Shown in pieces: positions 43,486 through 54,406 of a stretch of 64,000 nt of DNA. This DNA comes from Fomitopsis serialis (taxonomy: Eukaryota > Basidiomycota > Agaricomycetes > Polyporales > Fomitopsidaceae): the NCBI RefSeq assembly GCF_022376445.1, contig NW_025955003.1:1-64000 (forward strand). Direction: 5' to 3'. The translations under genes and the position numbers were made by a program. Positions within the stretch are counted from its first letter, which is position 1. Each line of letters opens with the position of its first letter. The notes beneath the pieces were generated by a model. That model saw only the letters and a list, made by a program, of their open reading frames with translations, had not been told where the DNA came from and did not search any database.

Positions 43486-43986
43486 TGTTGAAGTGAAAGA
43501 GGTTTAGAAGGGCTTGTTAGGCCAGTGGAAGTGAAGGACAGTAGAGTGGAGTGAACAGACCTATCCCAGAGGGAAGACTCTGATGCTAGGCAGGCAGAAG
43601 AGAGGAGAGATCGTTATCCATTAGGGGGGAATCACCCTAGTATATATACATGTCTGGGACTGATCACATGCTACATCAGTAAGCAGATCAGTAATCACTA
43701 AGTCCGAGTTTTAGGGAAATGAGTAAGCCTTAACTCCAGAGATAGGGATATGCATAAGCGTCCATGTGATCAAGGAATGTACTGGAAGGTCATGGAACAT
43801 GCCGGAAGGGAGTGGAATGATCCAGAATAAGTCTGGAACAGTGTAGATCGGTCTGGAGCGAGTCACAAGATGAGTCCAGACAGAGTCCATCAAAAGAATG
43901 TATGTAATACTACATCGCAGAACACAAGTCCATATATGTACGTAACTGATAAGATAAGATAACACTGGAAAGTCGGAAGTTCAACA
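43486..43986 (-). repeat. LTR of copia element 1 (5' LTR)
   Basis: 501 bp, identical by eye to 37399-37899. The downstream copy of the CTCCG target duplication follows at 43987-43991. Confidence 0.96.
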
Positions 43987-44870
43987 CTCCGGGTCCTAGC
44001 TGCCTTCCCATAATCGGGAGCGCACACCGTGTCCCGTTGAGATATCAACAGCATGTCTTCATGGATTGGAGGAAGACCTATGGTACGTACCCTGCTGTTC
44101 TTGCCTAATGTACATGCGTGATAACACTAACGACTCCCGCTCAGGTGATGTGGTGTACCTGCAAATATTCAACAGGCCCACCATCGTACTGAACTCCGCC
44201 AAAGCTATGGACGAGCTCCTCAACAAGTATGGCTACAAGTACTCGGACCGACCGAGAACTCTTCTTATAACTGAGCTGTGCGTTACGTGCTCCTCGATCT
44301 CTCACTATCTCTCATCCGTAACCATGATGCTCGTGGTGGTCTTCTCCCCTTAGGATCGGCTTCACCAACAATGTTACCATCATGCCCTACGGAGAGCAGT
44401 GGCGCTGCCAGCGCCGCTGGTTCCAAGCTGCCCTTCAATCGGCCTCTGCGCTCGAATCGTACATTCCCGTCCAGCGCCGCGAGTCGGTCAGGCTCCTCGC
44501 GGGACTTGTCAATGCGAGCCAGTCCCTCGAATATAAAATCGGGGACCAGGAGTGCAAAGCACTCTTCGTTGGGCTTAAGCGGTGCGTCCCTTGGTTCACT
44601 GGCATGCAGCTTTCCAATAACCAACTGGTCACGGCATGAATCTCAACCATCAACATATGTCATCGATGCGACTGGACGTCTGCTGCTCACGTCACGGTTG
44701 CCGTACGTAGCTACGTGGGTGCTGTGATGGTCGACATCATGATTGCTTACGGGCACGGCGTGCTCTCCCATGATACTCAGTTCATGGACCTCGCAGAGCT
44801 TGCCGTAGCCGGTATAGTAGAGGCCGGTAGCGCCGGTGCGAGCCTAGTCGACTTCTTCCCGGTCTGTGAG

Positions 44871-44898
44871 TCGTCATCAGGAAAGCGTCACCGTGCCT
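44871..44898 (+). repeat. Left terminal inverted repeat
   Basis: CATCAGGAAAG, then CG, TCAC and GTGCCTAAT; about 23 of the 28 inner positions match the right end. Confidence 0.75.
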
Positions 44899-45220
44899 AA
44901 TGCACCTAAACACGCCTAAAGTGTCTCACGGGTGTCTAATTTACCTCATTGTCTAACGATTTCTGAGCTTCACAGTTGGTCGAGCAGCCTCGGTAGAGTC
45001 GCTAGTGGCATATGTATATTATGATAACTGTACAGTACCAACTATGAATACTACATTGAATACCAGTTGCGTCCCGACAAGACCGCCGACGCGTCTGCAA
45101 GCAGTGATCAGTGAGTACAGCACTCGCGAAGCCACGAGTCGACCTAGCCACGTACCGGTGATTGCATCCGCCGTCAATGCGTCCCGAGCCCGCTTGCCAG
45201 CGGCGTCGATAGTGAGCATC

Positions 45221-45494
45221 GGGTACGACAGTGAGGTCGTCCCGGAAGGCGGAAACACCGCTCTTATGGCCAGCAGAACGCACAACGAGCTTCTCGCTCA
45301 TTGGTACACCTGCTGGCGCGGCAGTAGCAAAAGAACGGGCACGTCTGACGTGCAGCCTTGCGCGCCAGACGTGCTACCGTGTGTAGCAGCGGGTACGACG
45401 GTGAGGTCCACCCGGAAAGCGGAAGTGCCGTCTTTGTGGCCAGCAAGACGGCGAGCTTTGCGTTCGTCGATACACCTACTGGCGCAGACACTGG
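45221..45494 (+). repeat. Imperfect 170-bp tandem repeat inside the TIR element
   Basis: 45221-45324 and 45391-45494 share GGGTACGAC-GTGAGGT, CCCGGAA-GCGGAA and TGGCCAGCA, with CACCT-CTGGCGC at the end. In one plus-strand frame both units give GYDxEVxPExG, then an AS-T motif, hinting at a former coding repeat. Confidence 0.6.
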
Positions 45495-45690
45495 GCATGG
45501 AGACGGCGAGGCGAGGACGGCCAGCGAGGGCGTACCTGCGTTTGTTGAGCCTTCGTGCTCGTTCTTTCTGCTCGTCACATGCCCTTCTCCCTCCTCTCGC
45601 TTCCTCCCCTTCTCCTCCTCTTCCTTCTGCGTCCCGTGCGCCGCGTTCTCGGTGGTCTGCAACGGGTGGACGAGAGCGGGCGGGCGAGAG

Positions 45691-45947
45691 TGTAGAGACT
45701 AGACGTTCGGTCAGACGCTCAGTCGTGGTTCAACTTCGACTTAGATTAATCTACCTAGACGTTCGGTCAGACGCTGCTAGGTAGTTAGCTACTGAACGTA
45801 TTGTATAGTATGTGTGCGGGGGCTTACCTCAGTCGTGGTTCAACTTCGACTGAGGAAAGAGGGAGAGAGGCGGAAACGGACGAACCACCCCCGGCGGTAT
45901 GTCACGTGCACGGTGGCGGAGATCGAGATCGCGGCGCGACCTCAACA
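45691..45947 (-). repeat. LTR of copia element 2 (3' LTR)
   Basis: 257 bp, TG...CA ends, identical by eye to 51155-51411. Contains its own internal repeats (TAGACGTTCGGTCAGACGCT twice; AGTCGTGGTTCAACTTCGAC twice). A purine tract (GAGGAGGAG on the minus strand) abuts it. Confidence 0.96.
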
Positions 45948-46214
45948 CTCCTCCTCGGCGCGAATGGCGAGAGAGACGACGGGGGTACGTGAGGTACGTA
46001 AGGGGGATGTAGCATCAAAAGGTGTCGCATGTATCGTAGGTATCGCATGAGGAAATGATATGAGTCCATGAGGGAACACTATGAAGTGAAACAGAGACCG
46101 TAGTGAAAGGCGTGTGGGATCGTAAGGATATGAAGAGCGGGTGACGCGAAAAATATGCATGGCGAGATGAAAGAGAAAGGGAAGAAAAGACTCCTCCTCT
46201 CGAGGAACTCCTCC

Positions 46215-48183
46215 TCACCGTGAAGACTCCTCCTCGCATGGAGGCCGGAGGCCCATAAGACCACGCAGCATCTGGAACGGCTTCCGTTCAAGAGGTTTCG
46301 TGAAGGCGTCGGCGACATTGAGATGGGAGGGGACATGCTGGATGACGATTCGTTTGTCCGTCACCACCTCGCGCAGATAGTGCCATTTGATGTCGATGTG
46401 CTTGACGCGAGAGTGGAACGTAGAGTCAGCGGAGAGAGTGATCGCGCTCGTGCTGTCGACGCGCATGAGTGATGCGGCAGGCTGGGAGAAGCCGAGACCG
46501 TCCAGCAAGAAGCGAAGCCATACCCCTTCCTTCGCCGATTCGGCAGCCGCGATGTATTCAGCCTCGGTAGTGGACGTAGAGACGGTGGGTTGCTTGCGCG
46601 CCGACCAAGAGATAATGCCGGAGCCCAGGTTCCAGCAATAGCCACCGGTAGAACGCCGAGTGTCGATGCAGCTGGCGTGACTCGCATCCGCGTACCCATT
46701 CAGATTGGCGACATCGGCGCCGCCGAGGTGCAGACGGAAGTGCCGGGTCCCCTTGAGGTAACGCACAACGCGTTTCGCAGCCTCCCAGTGGATCTCGGCG
46801 TAACAGTCGAGGAATTGGCTGAGATGCTGGATGGCGAGGGCGATGTCCGGACGCGTCCCGATGGCGAGGTACATTAGACAGCCGATGAGAGAGCGATAGG
46901 GCAAGCGAGCGGCGCGTTCTTTTGCCGCAGGCGTCTTCGGAGAATGCTGAGCGCGCGAGAGGCGGAGGCCGGCTTCCATGGGCGTAGAGACCGGCGCGCA
47001 GTCGGGGCCGTCTAGACGAAACTGCTTGACGATCTTGTCGATCAAGGCAGTCTGCGAGATAGCCACGGACCGGCGAGCGCGATCACGGTCAATTTGAATG
47101 CCGACGCAGAAACGCGCCTCACCCAAGTCCGCGATTTTCCAGACACGACGGAGGTCGTCCTTAAACTCCTCCTTAGCCGCAGCCGAGCTAGCTGTCAGCA
47201 AGAAGTCGTCGACATGGACGCCGGTGAGAACAGTGCCCTTCGCCGACTTGCGGTAGTAGACACAATATTCACAGGGCAAACGCGTGAAGCCGATGCTCAG
47301 CAGATGCGCGTTCATCGTGTCATTCCACGTACGACTGCCCTGCTTCGTCCCATAAATACCACGCACCAGTTCCCAAACCCAATCCTCCTTGCCCGGCTCC
47401 TCGAAGCCGTGCGGCTGCTCCATGTAGCAGTACTCGTCCTCGGGAAGGATCCCATAGAGGAACGCGGTCTTCACATCAAGCTGCTCTACTTCCCAATCGA
47501 GGGAGGCGGCAAGGTGGAGGAGAGCGCGGAAGGACTCCATGCGCATGGTAGGTGAGGAGGTCCGGTTGTAGTCCTGCCCGTAGACCTGTTGAAAACCCTT
47601 CGCGACCCATCGAGCCTTGAAGCGCACCGGGTCCCCGTTCTCATTACGCTTCAAGCGAAAAACAGGCTTACCCTTCATGACGCGACGCCCGGCCGGCACC
47701 TGAGCTCGAGGAATGAGGCGGTACACGCCCAGGTCCTTGATGGACTGCAGCTCATCGCGCAACGCGGCACGCCACTCCTCGCGAAAAGGCGACGCCTCTG
47801 CCTCGGCCAAAGTGGCCGGGTCCCCAGGATATTCAACGTTGAGTGGCAACACATCGTCCCCGGCCAACGCCGCGAGCACAGACTCGACGTCCGGCGTGGC
47901 GTCGACGGGCGGGTCACCAACAGCGAAGTCGGGAGGGGGCGCGGGAGCAGCATGCAGTAGCCCCAGAGGGGCAGCGACTGCGCGCGACACCGGAGAGGCC
48001 GGGGCAGGAATGCCCGAGGAGGAAACCCGGCGAGGCGCCGCGGAGCGTATCTGGCCCAGCGTGCGGTCCAGGCGCGAGATGAAAGGGACACCGTCCGCGG
48101 CAGCCTTCTTCTGGGTCAGCAGAGGCAGACGCGAAGATCGACGCACGGGAGCGAGAGGCGGCGGCACGGGAGCGAGAGGCGGT
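46215..48183 (-). CDS. Copia 2 reverse transcriptase and RNase H
   Basis: About 650 codons. After a Pro/Ala/Ser-rich linker come the copia RT blocks 'FKARWVAKGFQQVYGQDYN', 'DVKTAFLYGILPEDEYCYME', 'YGTKQGSRTWNDTMN' and a catalytic 'VHVDDFLL' (a variant of the usual YVDD). RNase H follows with 'YADASHASCIDTRRSTGGY', 'STSTTEAEY' and 'HIDIKWHYLREVV', ending at 46215. The apparent start is created by a missing C near 48183 in a Pro-repeat tract that joins it to the integrase frame; the polyprotein should be continuous. Confidence 0.94.
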
Positions 48184-49435
48184 GGCACAGAGCGAGAGGC
48201 GGCGGCACAGGAGCGAGAGGCGGCGGCACAGGAGGCGCCTCAGCTGGCAGAGGCAGAGCGGAAGGAAGAGAGGCCGGGGCCGCATGGGTGCCAGACAAGG
48301 AGGGAGGCGGCGGATCATCGTCGAGAACGTCGAGAGGCGCAGCAATGGGAGACACAGCCTGAGGAGACATAGAAGGCGCGACCTGCGCGACAGGCCGTGA
48401 GGCCGGGGAGGATAGTGTCGGAGACGTCTCGTGTGATTCAATGAATGCAACATGGAACGACTCCACGACCTTGTGAGTCGCGCGGTGGTACAGCCGGTAG
48501 GTCTTCGAGTGCTGCCCGTAGCCGATGAGAACACACTCGACGGAGCGTTCATAAATCTTAGGGTTATGCCGATTCTGGATGAGCACGAAGGCCCGACAAC
48601 CTATCTCCCGCAAATGCGACAGGTCCGGCTTCTTCTTATGCCACATCTCATACGGTGTGACACCTGGAGGCAAAGAACGAGAGGGGGTGCGCACCGACAG
48701 GTAATTAGCGGTGACGAGAAACTCGTCCCAACGGTTCGCCGGAGCAGCAGCCGCCAAGCGCATCGCCCGGGCACGGTCCATGAGAGTGCGGTGGAAACGT
48801 TCAATACGACCATTCTGAGCGGACGTGTGAGGCGCCGTTGTGCGCCATTGAGAACCGCGGCCCTCGATCCATGCCTTGAAGTCGTTCGACAGAAGTTCCC
48901 CATTGTCAATCTGGACGACGCCCAGACGCTCGCCCGTCTCGACCTCGCGAGCAAGGACCCAAGCCTTGAATCGCTCGAGGATGACCTTGGATGGCACGGG
49001 GATGGCCCAGGTGTGAGACGTGAAATCGTCGAGAATATTCATTGAATAAAGGTTCCCCAGAGCGGAACGAACATCCTGCTGCCCTTGTACATCTACGAAC
49101 ACAGTGCCAAGAACCCGCTTTGCTTTCTCCCCCACTCGCACCTTAGGAACTGCAGTTCTGGTCTGTTTACCAAGAATGCAATGTTCACATTTTGCAGGTG
49201 GAGATAGGACGATAGGCATACCTATAGCGGATCCGAAGCGTGCCATGTCGTGAATCGTACGATGATTGACATGTCCGAGGCGGCGGTGCCACACATCGAG
49301 CGTCGGCACACGGCCTGCATACAAGGCATGTTCGGTGGAGGGAGAGGCGCCGTCGAGAGAGTAGAGGCGCTTGGACGTTAAAGTACCGGTAGCGATGACA
49401 GCCCCGCCCGGTTTGAGAATGCGAACACCGGCACT
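48183..49435 (-). CDS. Copia 2 integrase
   Basis: GAG-pre-integrase and zinc finger 'VWHRRLGHVNHRTIHDMARF' with 'CEHCILGKQ', then the core with 'DVQGQQDVRS', 'LDDFTSHTW', 'VVQIDNGELLSND' and the catalytic glutamate in 'SAQNGRIERFHRTLMDRAR'. 'REIGCRAFVLIQ' marks the C-terminal part, followed by a long Pro/Ala/Ser-rich region. It joins the Gag frame if one T is restored near 49435 and the RT frame if one C is restored near 48183. Confidence 0.93.
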
Positions 49436-51009
49436 AGAAAGAGCACCGAGTAGCGAGCCGCAGACGCGCAGAGAGACGAGATGCTGACGAGCCGAACAGT
49501 GGCCTGAGGCACATAGAGGACATCCTCGAGAAGGATCGACGCGCCGCGACCGATGTGCAGGCGTACCTTGCCGACGCCGCAAGCGTAGATAACCGATCCA
49601 CTCACCCCACGAATGCCGCGAGGAGAGATAGGGCGGAGGTCATGGAAGTCGGCCTTGCGAGGAGACAAGTGCGTAGACGCGCCAGAGTCGAACACGAAAG
49701 GCTCAGTCCCTTCAGTGGAGAGACGACGAGTCGTCGTAGGCACCGGCGCCACTGAGAAGGCGGTAGGGTCGGCAGGAGCGCGAGAGTGGGTAGACCAGTT
49801 GAGCGAAACCGACTCCTCGTCTTCAACAGAGACCAGGGACTCATACTCAAAGAGGTCCGCCGGGACAGAGACGGAGGCGAGCCATTCCGGGGACGTGTCA
49901 GTCGCAAGCCCAACGAAGTCAGTCTCGGAGGTGGTATCCGCCGAAGACGGTTCCGAGGTCGATGTGGCCGAGGGCGGGACCGTACTCAAGAGATAGGCGT
50001 GGCCGGTCTTGCCGTCAACGATGTACGCGCGACCTTGCTTGTCGCGGTCGGGAGCGTTAAAGACGGCAGGCTTACCAGGACCCTTGCCCTTCCTTTTGTT
50101 TGCGAGCACTTCCTCGCGACGACCCTCCATGCCGCCACCGGGGGCCCAGCACTCCGGAGCAGTATGCCCATTCGGGCGCGGGCACTTGGCGTTGGTGCAA
50201 GTCTTCTGCGATGAGGTCGACTTGCCCGGCTTGGAATAGGCGGCGAGAGCGGTGGCTGACGAGGACGCCTTGCTGTCGGTGAGGATTCGCTGCTCGAGGT
50301 CAAGGCGAGCGGCGATGTCGACGGAGGTGTACGGAATGCCCGAGGTGGCCGATGCCGTGAGCGACGAACCGACCTGCGATTGGAGGTGCGTGAGGTAACC
50401 GTTCATCGAGTTGAGCATGCCTATGGTCATGAAGACCTCGAGGTTCGGGATGCCTATGTGGAAGATGCGCTCGGCCAACTCTTGGAGGCGCATGGTCGTC
50501 TCCGAGAAGTGCTCCTCGGCTGTGTAGCGACAAGCGAGGAAGTCTTGGAGGAGACGAACCTGGGCATATGCGCCGGGCTGTTTCTCGTGGCGAGCACAGA
50601 GGGCGACCCATAAGGCGCGTGCGTCGATGAATCCGGCAATGAAGCGCTGCTCTTCCCTCGCGGCCTTCGAGCTGAGTAAGGCGATGATAACTTGCTCGTT
50701 CCGCCGGAAGTTGGTGACAGAGCTGGGGTCGTCGTCGACAGAGGGAGCGACTTGTTCACCAGACAGATAGCCCCAAGCGAAGCAGATCTTCAGGGAGTTC
50801 TCGATGTAGGTCTTCCAATCGTACCAGTTGTCCTTCTTTCGGTCGAGGATGACGCCGCCGTTGAGCAGGGACGACGGTACGTGGAGGAGCTCGATTTTCT
50901 CCTTGGCGGTCGCTTTGAGATCCATTTTGGGCGCCGGAGATAGTTCCGTTTGAGTTCTCGGCGTCTTGGGTACCGAGACTCTGGGACTCGAGGTTGGGGT
51001 GATCGTCAT
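49435..51009 (-). CDS. Copia 2 Gag and protease
   Basis: The ATG at 51009 starts the polyprotein. Gag: 'DRKKDNWYDWKTYIENSLKI', 'LQDFLACRYTAEEHFSETTM', 'GMLNSMNGYLTHLQ'. Zinc-knuckle-like CTNAKCPRPNGHTAPECW has wider spacing than the usual CCHC. The protease active site is 'FVFDSGASTHLSP', and 'LEDVLYVPQATVRLVSIS' is the conserved segment after it. Frame broken by one base near 49435. Confidence 0.94.
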
Positions 51010-51140
51010 TGATCAATTGGCTGGCTATATGCGGGGTATATGCGGGGAAAGCACACTTTGATGGGTGCCTCGATGTTGTTCCTGGGTCTGAATAGCCGAA
51101 AAGAAGTCTCAGGTAAGCGGGCGAGTTCAGAAACACCGCC

Positions 51141-51154
51141 CGGGGCTCATAACC
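51141..51154 (-). other. Primer-binding site of copia 2 (half tRNA-iMet)
   Basis: The minus strand reads GGTTATGAGCCCCG right after the LTR, the same 14 nt as copia 1 although the two elements are otherwise unrelated at DNA level. Confidence 0.85.
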
Positions 51155-51411
51155 TGTAGAGACTAGACGTTCGGTCAGACGCTCAGTCGTGGTTCAACTT
51201 CGACTTAGATTAATCTACCTAGACGTTCGGTCAGACGCTGCTAGGTAGTTAGCTACTGAACGTATTGTATAGTATGTGTGCGGGGGCTTACCTCAGTCGT
51301 GGTTCAACTTCGACTGAGGAAAGAGGGAGAGAGGCGGAAACGGACGAACCACCCCCGGCGGTATGTCACGTGCACGGTGGCGGAGATCGAGATCGCGGCG
51401 CGACCTCAACA
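51155..51411 (-). repeat. LTR of copia element 2 (5' LTR)
   Basis: 257 bp, identical by eye to 45691-45947; target duplication GAGAG follows. Confidence 0.96.
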
Positions 51412-51416
51412 GAGAG

Positions 51417-54378
51417 TAGGTGGGTGAGAGCAGGCAGGCGAGAGCAGGCGCGCGTGCGAGAAGCCACGGGCGGGCACATGCGAGCCAGCAGGAGGGTGAG
51501 CGCAGGCAGGTGGATAAGTAGGCACGAGCGAACGAGTGGGCAAGTCGGGCGGAGAGATGAACCGCGCGGGGGCGCGCGAGAAGCCAAGGGCGGGTGTGTG
51601 AGCGGGCGGGCGAGTGGGCATGCGAGTGTCGGGCAAGGAGCACGGTAGGCGAGGGAGGACGAGCTGGACTGGCTGACCGGGGGCTTGTCGAGGTTGTGCG
51701 GCGGAATGGTGCTGAGGGGTGGATGACGACCCGGGGCGTCCGAGAGTCCTTGTCGCGGACGAAACACGGGGTGCTGGGACGGCAGTGGCAGGCGAGAAGT
51801 GACGAGGCCGGGGTCGCACTCATATCGCGAGTATGCGTGAGACACGCGTGATGATGGCGCAAGCAGGGACGGTGGTGCTGAACCGGGTGTCGTGCTTGAT
51901 TGAAGGATGGTCAACGAGGCATGGGTAGAGGCCGTCGGCTGTGTGCAGGCAGAGCAAGGCTACGAGGGTGGACAGGCGTGAGATGCCAGCAGGAAGCAGA
52001 GGCGGGGCGTCGGCGCGGCGCACAGCTCCGCCCCGCATACATATCGAGAAGGAGGTAGTGTAGTAGCGGGGGGTAGCACAGTGCGTACAGGGTCATCGCG
52101 TGTCAAGCGGGGTGCGACGGACGGCTCGCGTACGAGCGCGGGCCTGCAAGAACACGCGGGTGGATGAGGACGGGCGAGCACGAGAGGGCGGACGTGTGGG
52201 CGCAAGAGGGCAAGCGAGCGGACAAGCCGTATGCGCGGACGGACGCGTGGTCACTAGTTACTGCGAGCCCATTGCTCGACGATGCACCTAGTCGGGCAGG
52301 GTGACTAGTAACGGAAGTAGGTACATTGTAGTTTGCTTACCGTCATCTTCTGACCCTTGCTTGGCTTTCGTCCTTCGCTCCTGCCCCTCGTCCTTGTATC
52401 TCCTTCGTCCGCGCTCGTTTTCCTCGAGTCATGCTTGGTCCTTGGGGGATACCGTTCAAGCGCTTCTCGGAGCCCTGTGGTGTCAAGTAGTTGCGTTCTT
52501 GAGTGTGTTGTCGGCCGTGCCGTAGCAAGTCATTCAACAGGAAGGAAGACAACGGGGACTTTGCCCAAGACTGCTGACGTCTGCCCTAAACACATTCCAA
52601 ACTCCGAAATTGAGCGCTTTGAGCTGCCTCGCTGGCACTCTCGTCTCACGTCTTGCCGTCGTGCGCCTCACCGTCAACATCATGTTCTGTGCTTCGCTCA
52701 GCATTGCATGTGGCTGCCTCTATGCGAGGACGCCTCATCGGCCACCAGGTGAGTACGATGAATCTGTATATCCTCAGTTTTTACTCCTCATTTACTTCCT
52801 CGCCAGAAAGTCTCTCGCATCTGTATGCTCTCACCCTTCGCGCCATCAACACCCTCAGCCCCTCCCTCTACCCCGTGTTCCTACCATCAACAACAATCAC
52901 GCAAGCCATCCAAATCTCGCCATCAAGAACCTGACAAGCGATGCGCCCTCCCCTCCCAAGCCGAGCCCGGGTCGGGTCGGAGCCGCAGCGTGAATGCGAT
53001 GTTGAGCTCCGGCATCGGGGTGCGATATGCACGCACACACGTCGGCCACTCCAGCTCGGCCATCTCCTGCGCGTTGGGCTCGGGCTCGGAGAAGAGCGCG
53101 CCGGGCATGCTTGTCAGCGGCGAGGGCATGCGCATATGGTTGTGCGCACAGGTAGGTGAAGAGAACGTAAGCGGGGATGTCGTCAGGGTGCACGCAGATG
53201 AGGCGGGGACACCGAGTGCCCGTGACGAGGCGGCGCGCACGGATCACGCAGGCTTCGAGACAGGAAGCTGTACATCGCATCAGCGTCGACAGTTTCAGGA
53301 TTGCGCGCGGGCTTGGTGTAGAGCCCATGCAACCGCCTGGACGATACGTAGGCCAGTACTGGATGCTTCGTCGTGAAGCGGGCGGGTGCTCGCTCACTCT
53401 TGCGCTCTTTCTCACTAGCTTGTCCGCCTACTCGCCCGTCCGCTCTCCTGTCCGCTCTCTTGCCAACTCCCCTCTCGCTAGCTTGTTCGCCTGCCCACCC
53501 TCTCCCTCTCATTGGCCCGGCCGCCCGCCATCGCCTTCTTGCTGCCGCCCAGCTTTTGCTAGCTCAATACCTGTTGCTGCCTCCTCGCACTTGCCTGCTA
53601 GCTCACGCACCCGCCTACTTGTTCGCCCGCTCGCTTGCCCGTCCTCATTTGTCCGCTCGCTTGCCTGTTCTTGTCCGCCCACGCTCGCATCCTCACGAGT
53701 GCGCTTGTTACTCGATCTTGCCCCTTGGCCCCTGTCTGCGTTGTCTTGCCCACCCGCAAACTCAGCCCCTTGCCACCCTGCTCGTCTGTCAACTTGCCCG
53801 CTCACTTGTATGCCTGCTCGCCTGCTAGCCGCAAGTCCTCGCCTGCCTGCCTGCTCTCGCTTACCCGCTTTTGCCCGTCTGCCGGCTCGCCCATCTGCGC
53901 TCTCGCTCACTCGCTTGCCCCGTCAATGCTCCCTCTTGCCAATGTTCTATCTTGCCCACCAGCTCGTGCTTTCCCTCGCTCCCGCCCATGCTCCTTCTCG
54001 CCCATTCTGCCACCTGTCTGCCTCACCCCCGCTCGCCTGCAAACCTGCCTTTACCTGTGCAAAATACGTACTCGTAGTGTGGTGGTTCTGTATCAGGCTA
54101 CACTCCTATTCAAGACGATGGAAGGGTGCTTGGGAAGTACGCTGTTGGAAAACATGTACATAAGTACAGTAGTTATGGTGGTTCAATATATCTTTGCAAT
54201 GAGTTTTGTATGAATTGCGATTGCGTGTGCATAGTCCCATCGGTCTAACAGTTGCCTCGCTGCCTCGTCGTCTTACTGCCTAACGGCCTAATAGCTGTCT
54301 CAATGAGAAATGAATCTACTCAAATTAGGCACTGTGTCTAAACCCGCCTAAGTGCCTAAATGCCTCAATGAGGCAGAT
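51417..54378. other. Interior of the TIR element, right part
   Basis: Purine-rich low-complexity DNA (51415-52250), a middle with medium-length frames on both strands (52300-53400, none recognisable; a minus-strand frame has 'RFTTKHPVLAYVSSRRLHGL'), then pyrimidine-rich low-complexity DNA (53390-54060). The two low-complexity arms are roughly complementary in composition. No transposase found. Confidence 0.5.
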
Positions 54379-54406
54379 TAGGCACGAGTGCCACTTTCCT
54401 GATGCC
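54379..54406 (-). repeat. Right terminal inverted repeat
   Basis: Complement reads GGCATCAGGAAAGTGGCACT then CGTGCCTA. Directly followed by GTGAG, the second copy of the target duplication and the natural splice donor. Confidence 0.75.

Larger units (their letters stand above)
37399..43986 (-). mobile_element. Ty1/copia LTR retrotransposon 1
   Basis: 6588 bp, transcribed leftward. Two 501-bp LTRs start TG and end CA and appear identical by eye. The 5-bp target duplication CTCCG flanks it (37394-37398 and 43987-43991). Internal order in the element's orientation: primer-binding site, an extra 268-codon ORF, Gag with zinc knuckle, protease, integrase, reverse transcriptase, RNase H, short purine tract. 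Integrase before RT defines copia. It is inserted in the first exon of the P450 between PP and GP. Identical LTRs indicate a recent insertion. Confidence 0.97.
45691..51411 (-). mobile_element. Ty1/copia LTR retrotransposon 2 (nested)
   Basis: 5721 bp, leftward. Two 257-bp LTRs (TGTAGAGACT...CTCAACA) are identical by eye. The target duplication is GAGAG (45686-45690, 51412-51416). It carries a primer-binding site, Gag, protease, integrase, RT and RNase H. It sits inside the TIR element, so it arrived after it. Its protein sequences differ clearly from element 1, so the two belong to separate copia lineages. Confidence 0.97.
44871..54406. mobile_element. TIR element of unknown superfamily in P450 intron 4
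   Basis: 9536 bp including nested copia 2 (about 3.8 kb without it). The ends are inverted: left TCGTCATCAGGAAAGCGTCA, right (complement) GGCATCAGGAAAGTGGCACT; both then read CGTGCCTAAT or GTGCCTAAT. Subterminal regions are full of GCCTAA/GTCTAA words in both orientations, as in transposase-binding ends. It is flanked by GTGAG (44866-44870 and 54407-54411). Removing the insert restores a 51-bp intron. No transposase is recognisable, so I infer a non-autonomous element, possibly with captured sequence. Confidence 0.8.

Noticed and set aside
53177..54163. 328-codon plus-strand ORF
   Set aside because: Same low-complexity DNA type inside the TIR element; composition-driven open frame.
44871..54406. 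hAT element with 8-bp target duplication
   Set aside because: With ends at CAGG the 8-bp flanks (GTCGTCAT and ATGCCGTG) do not match; only GTGAG five bases further out does.
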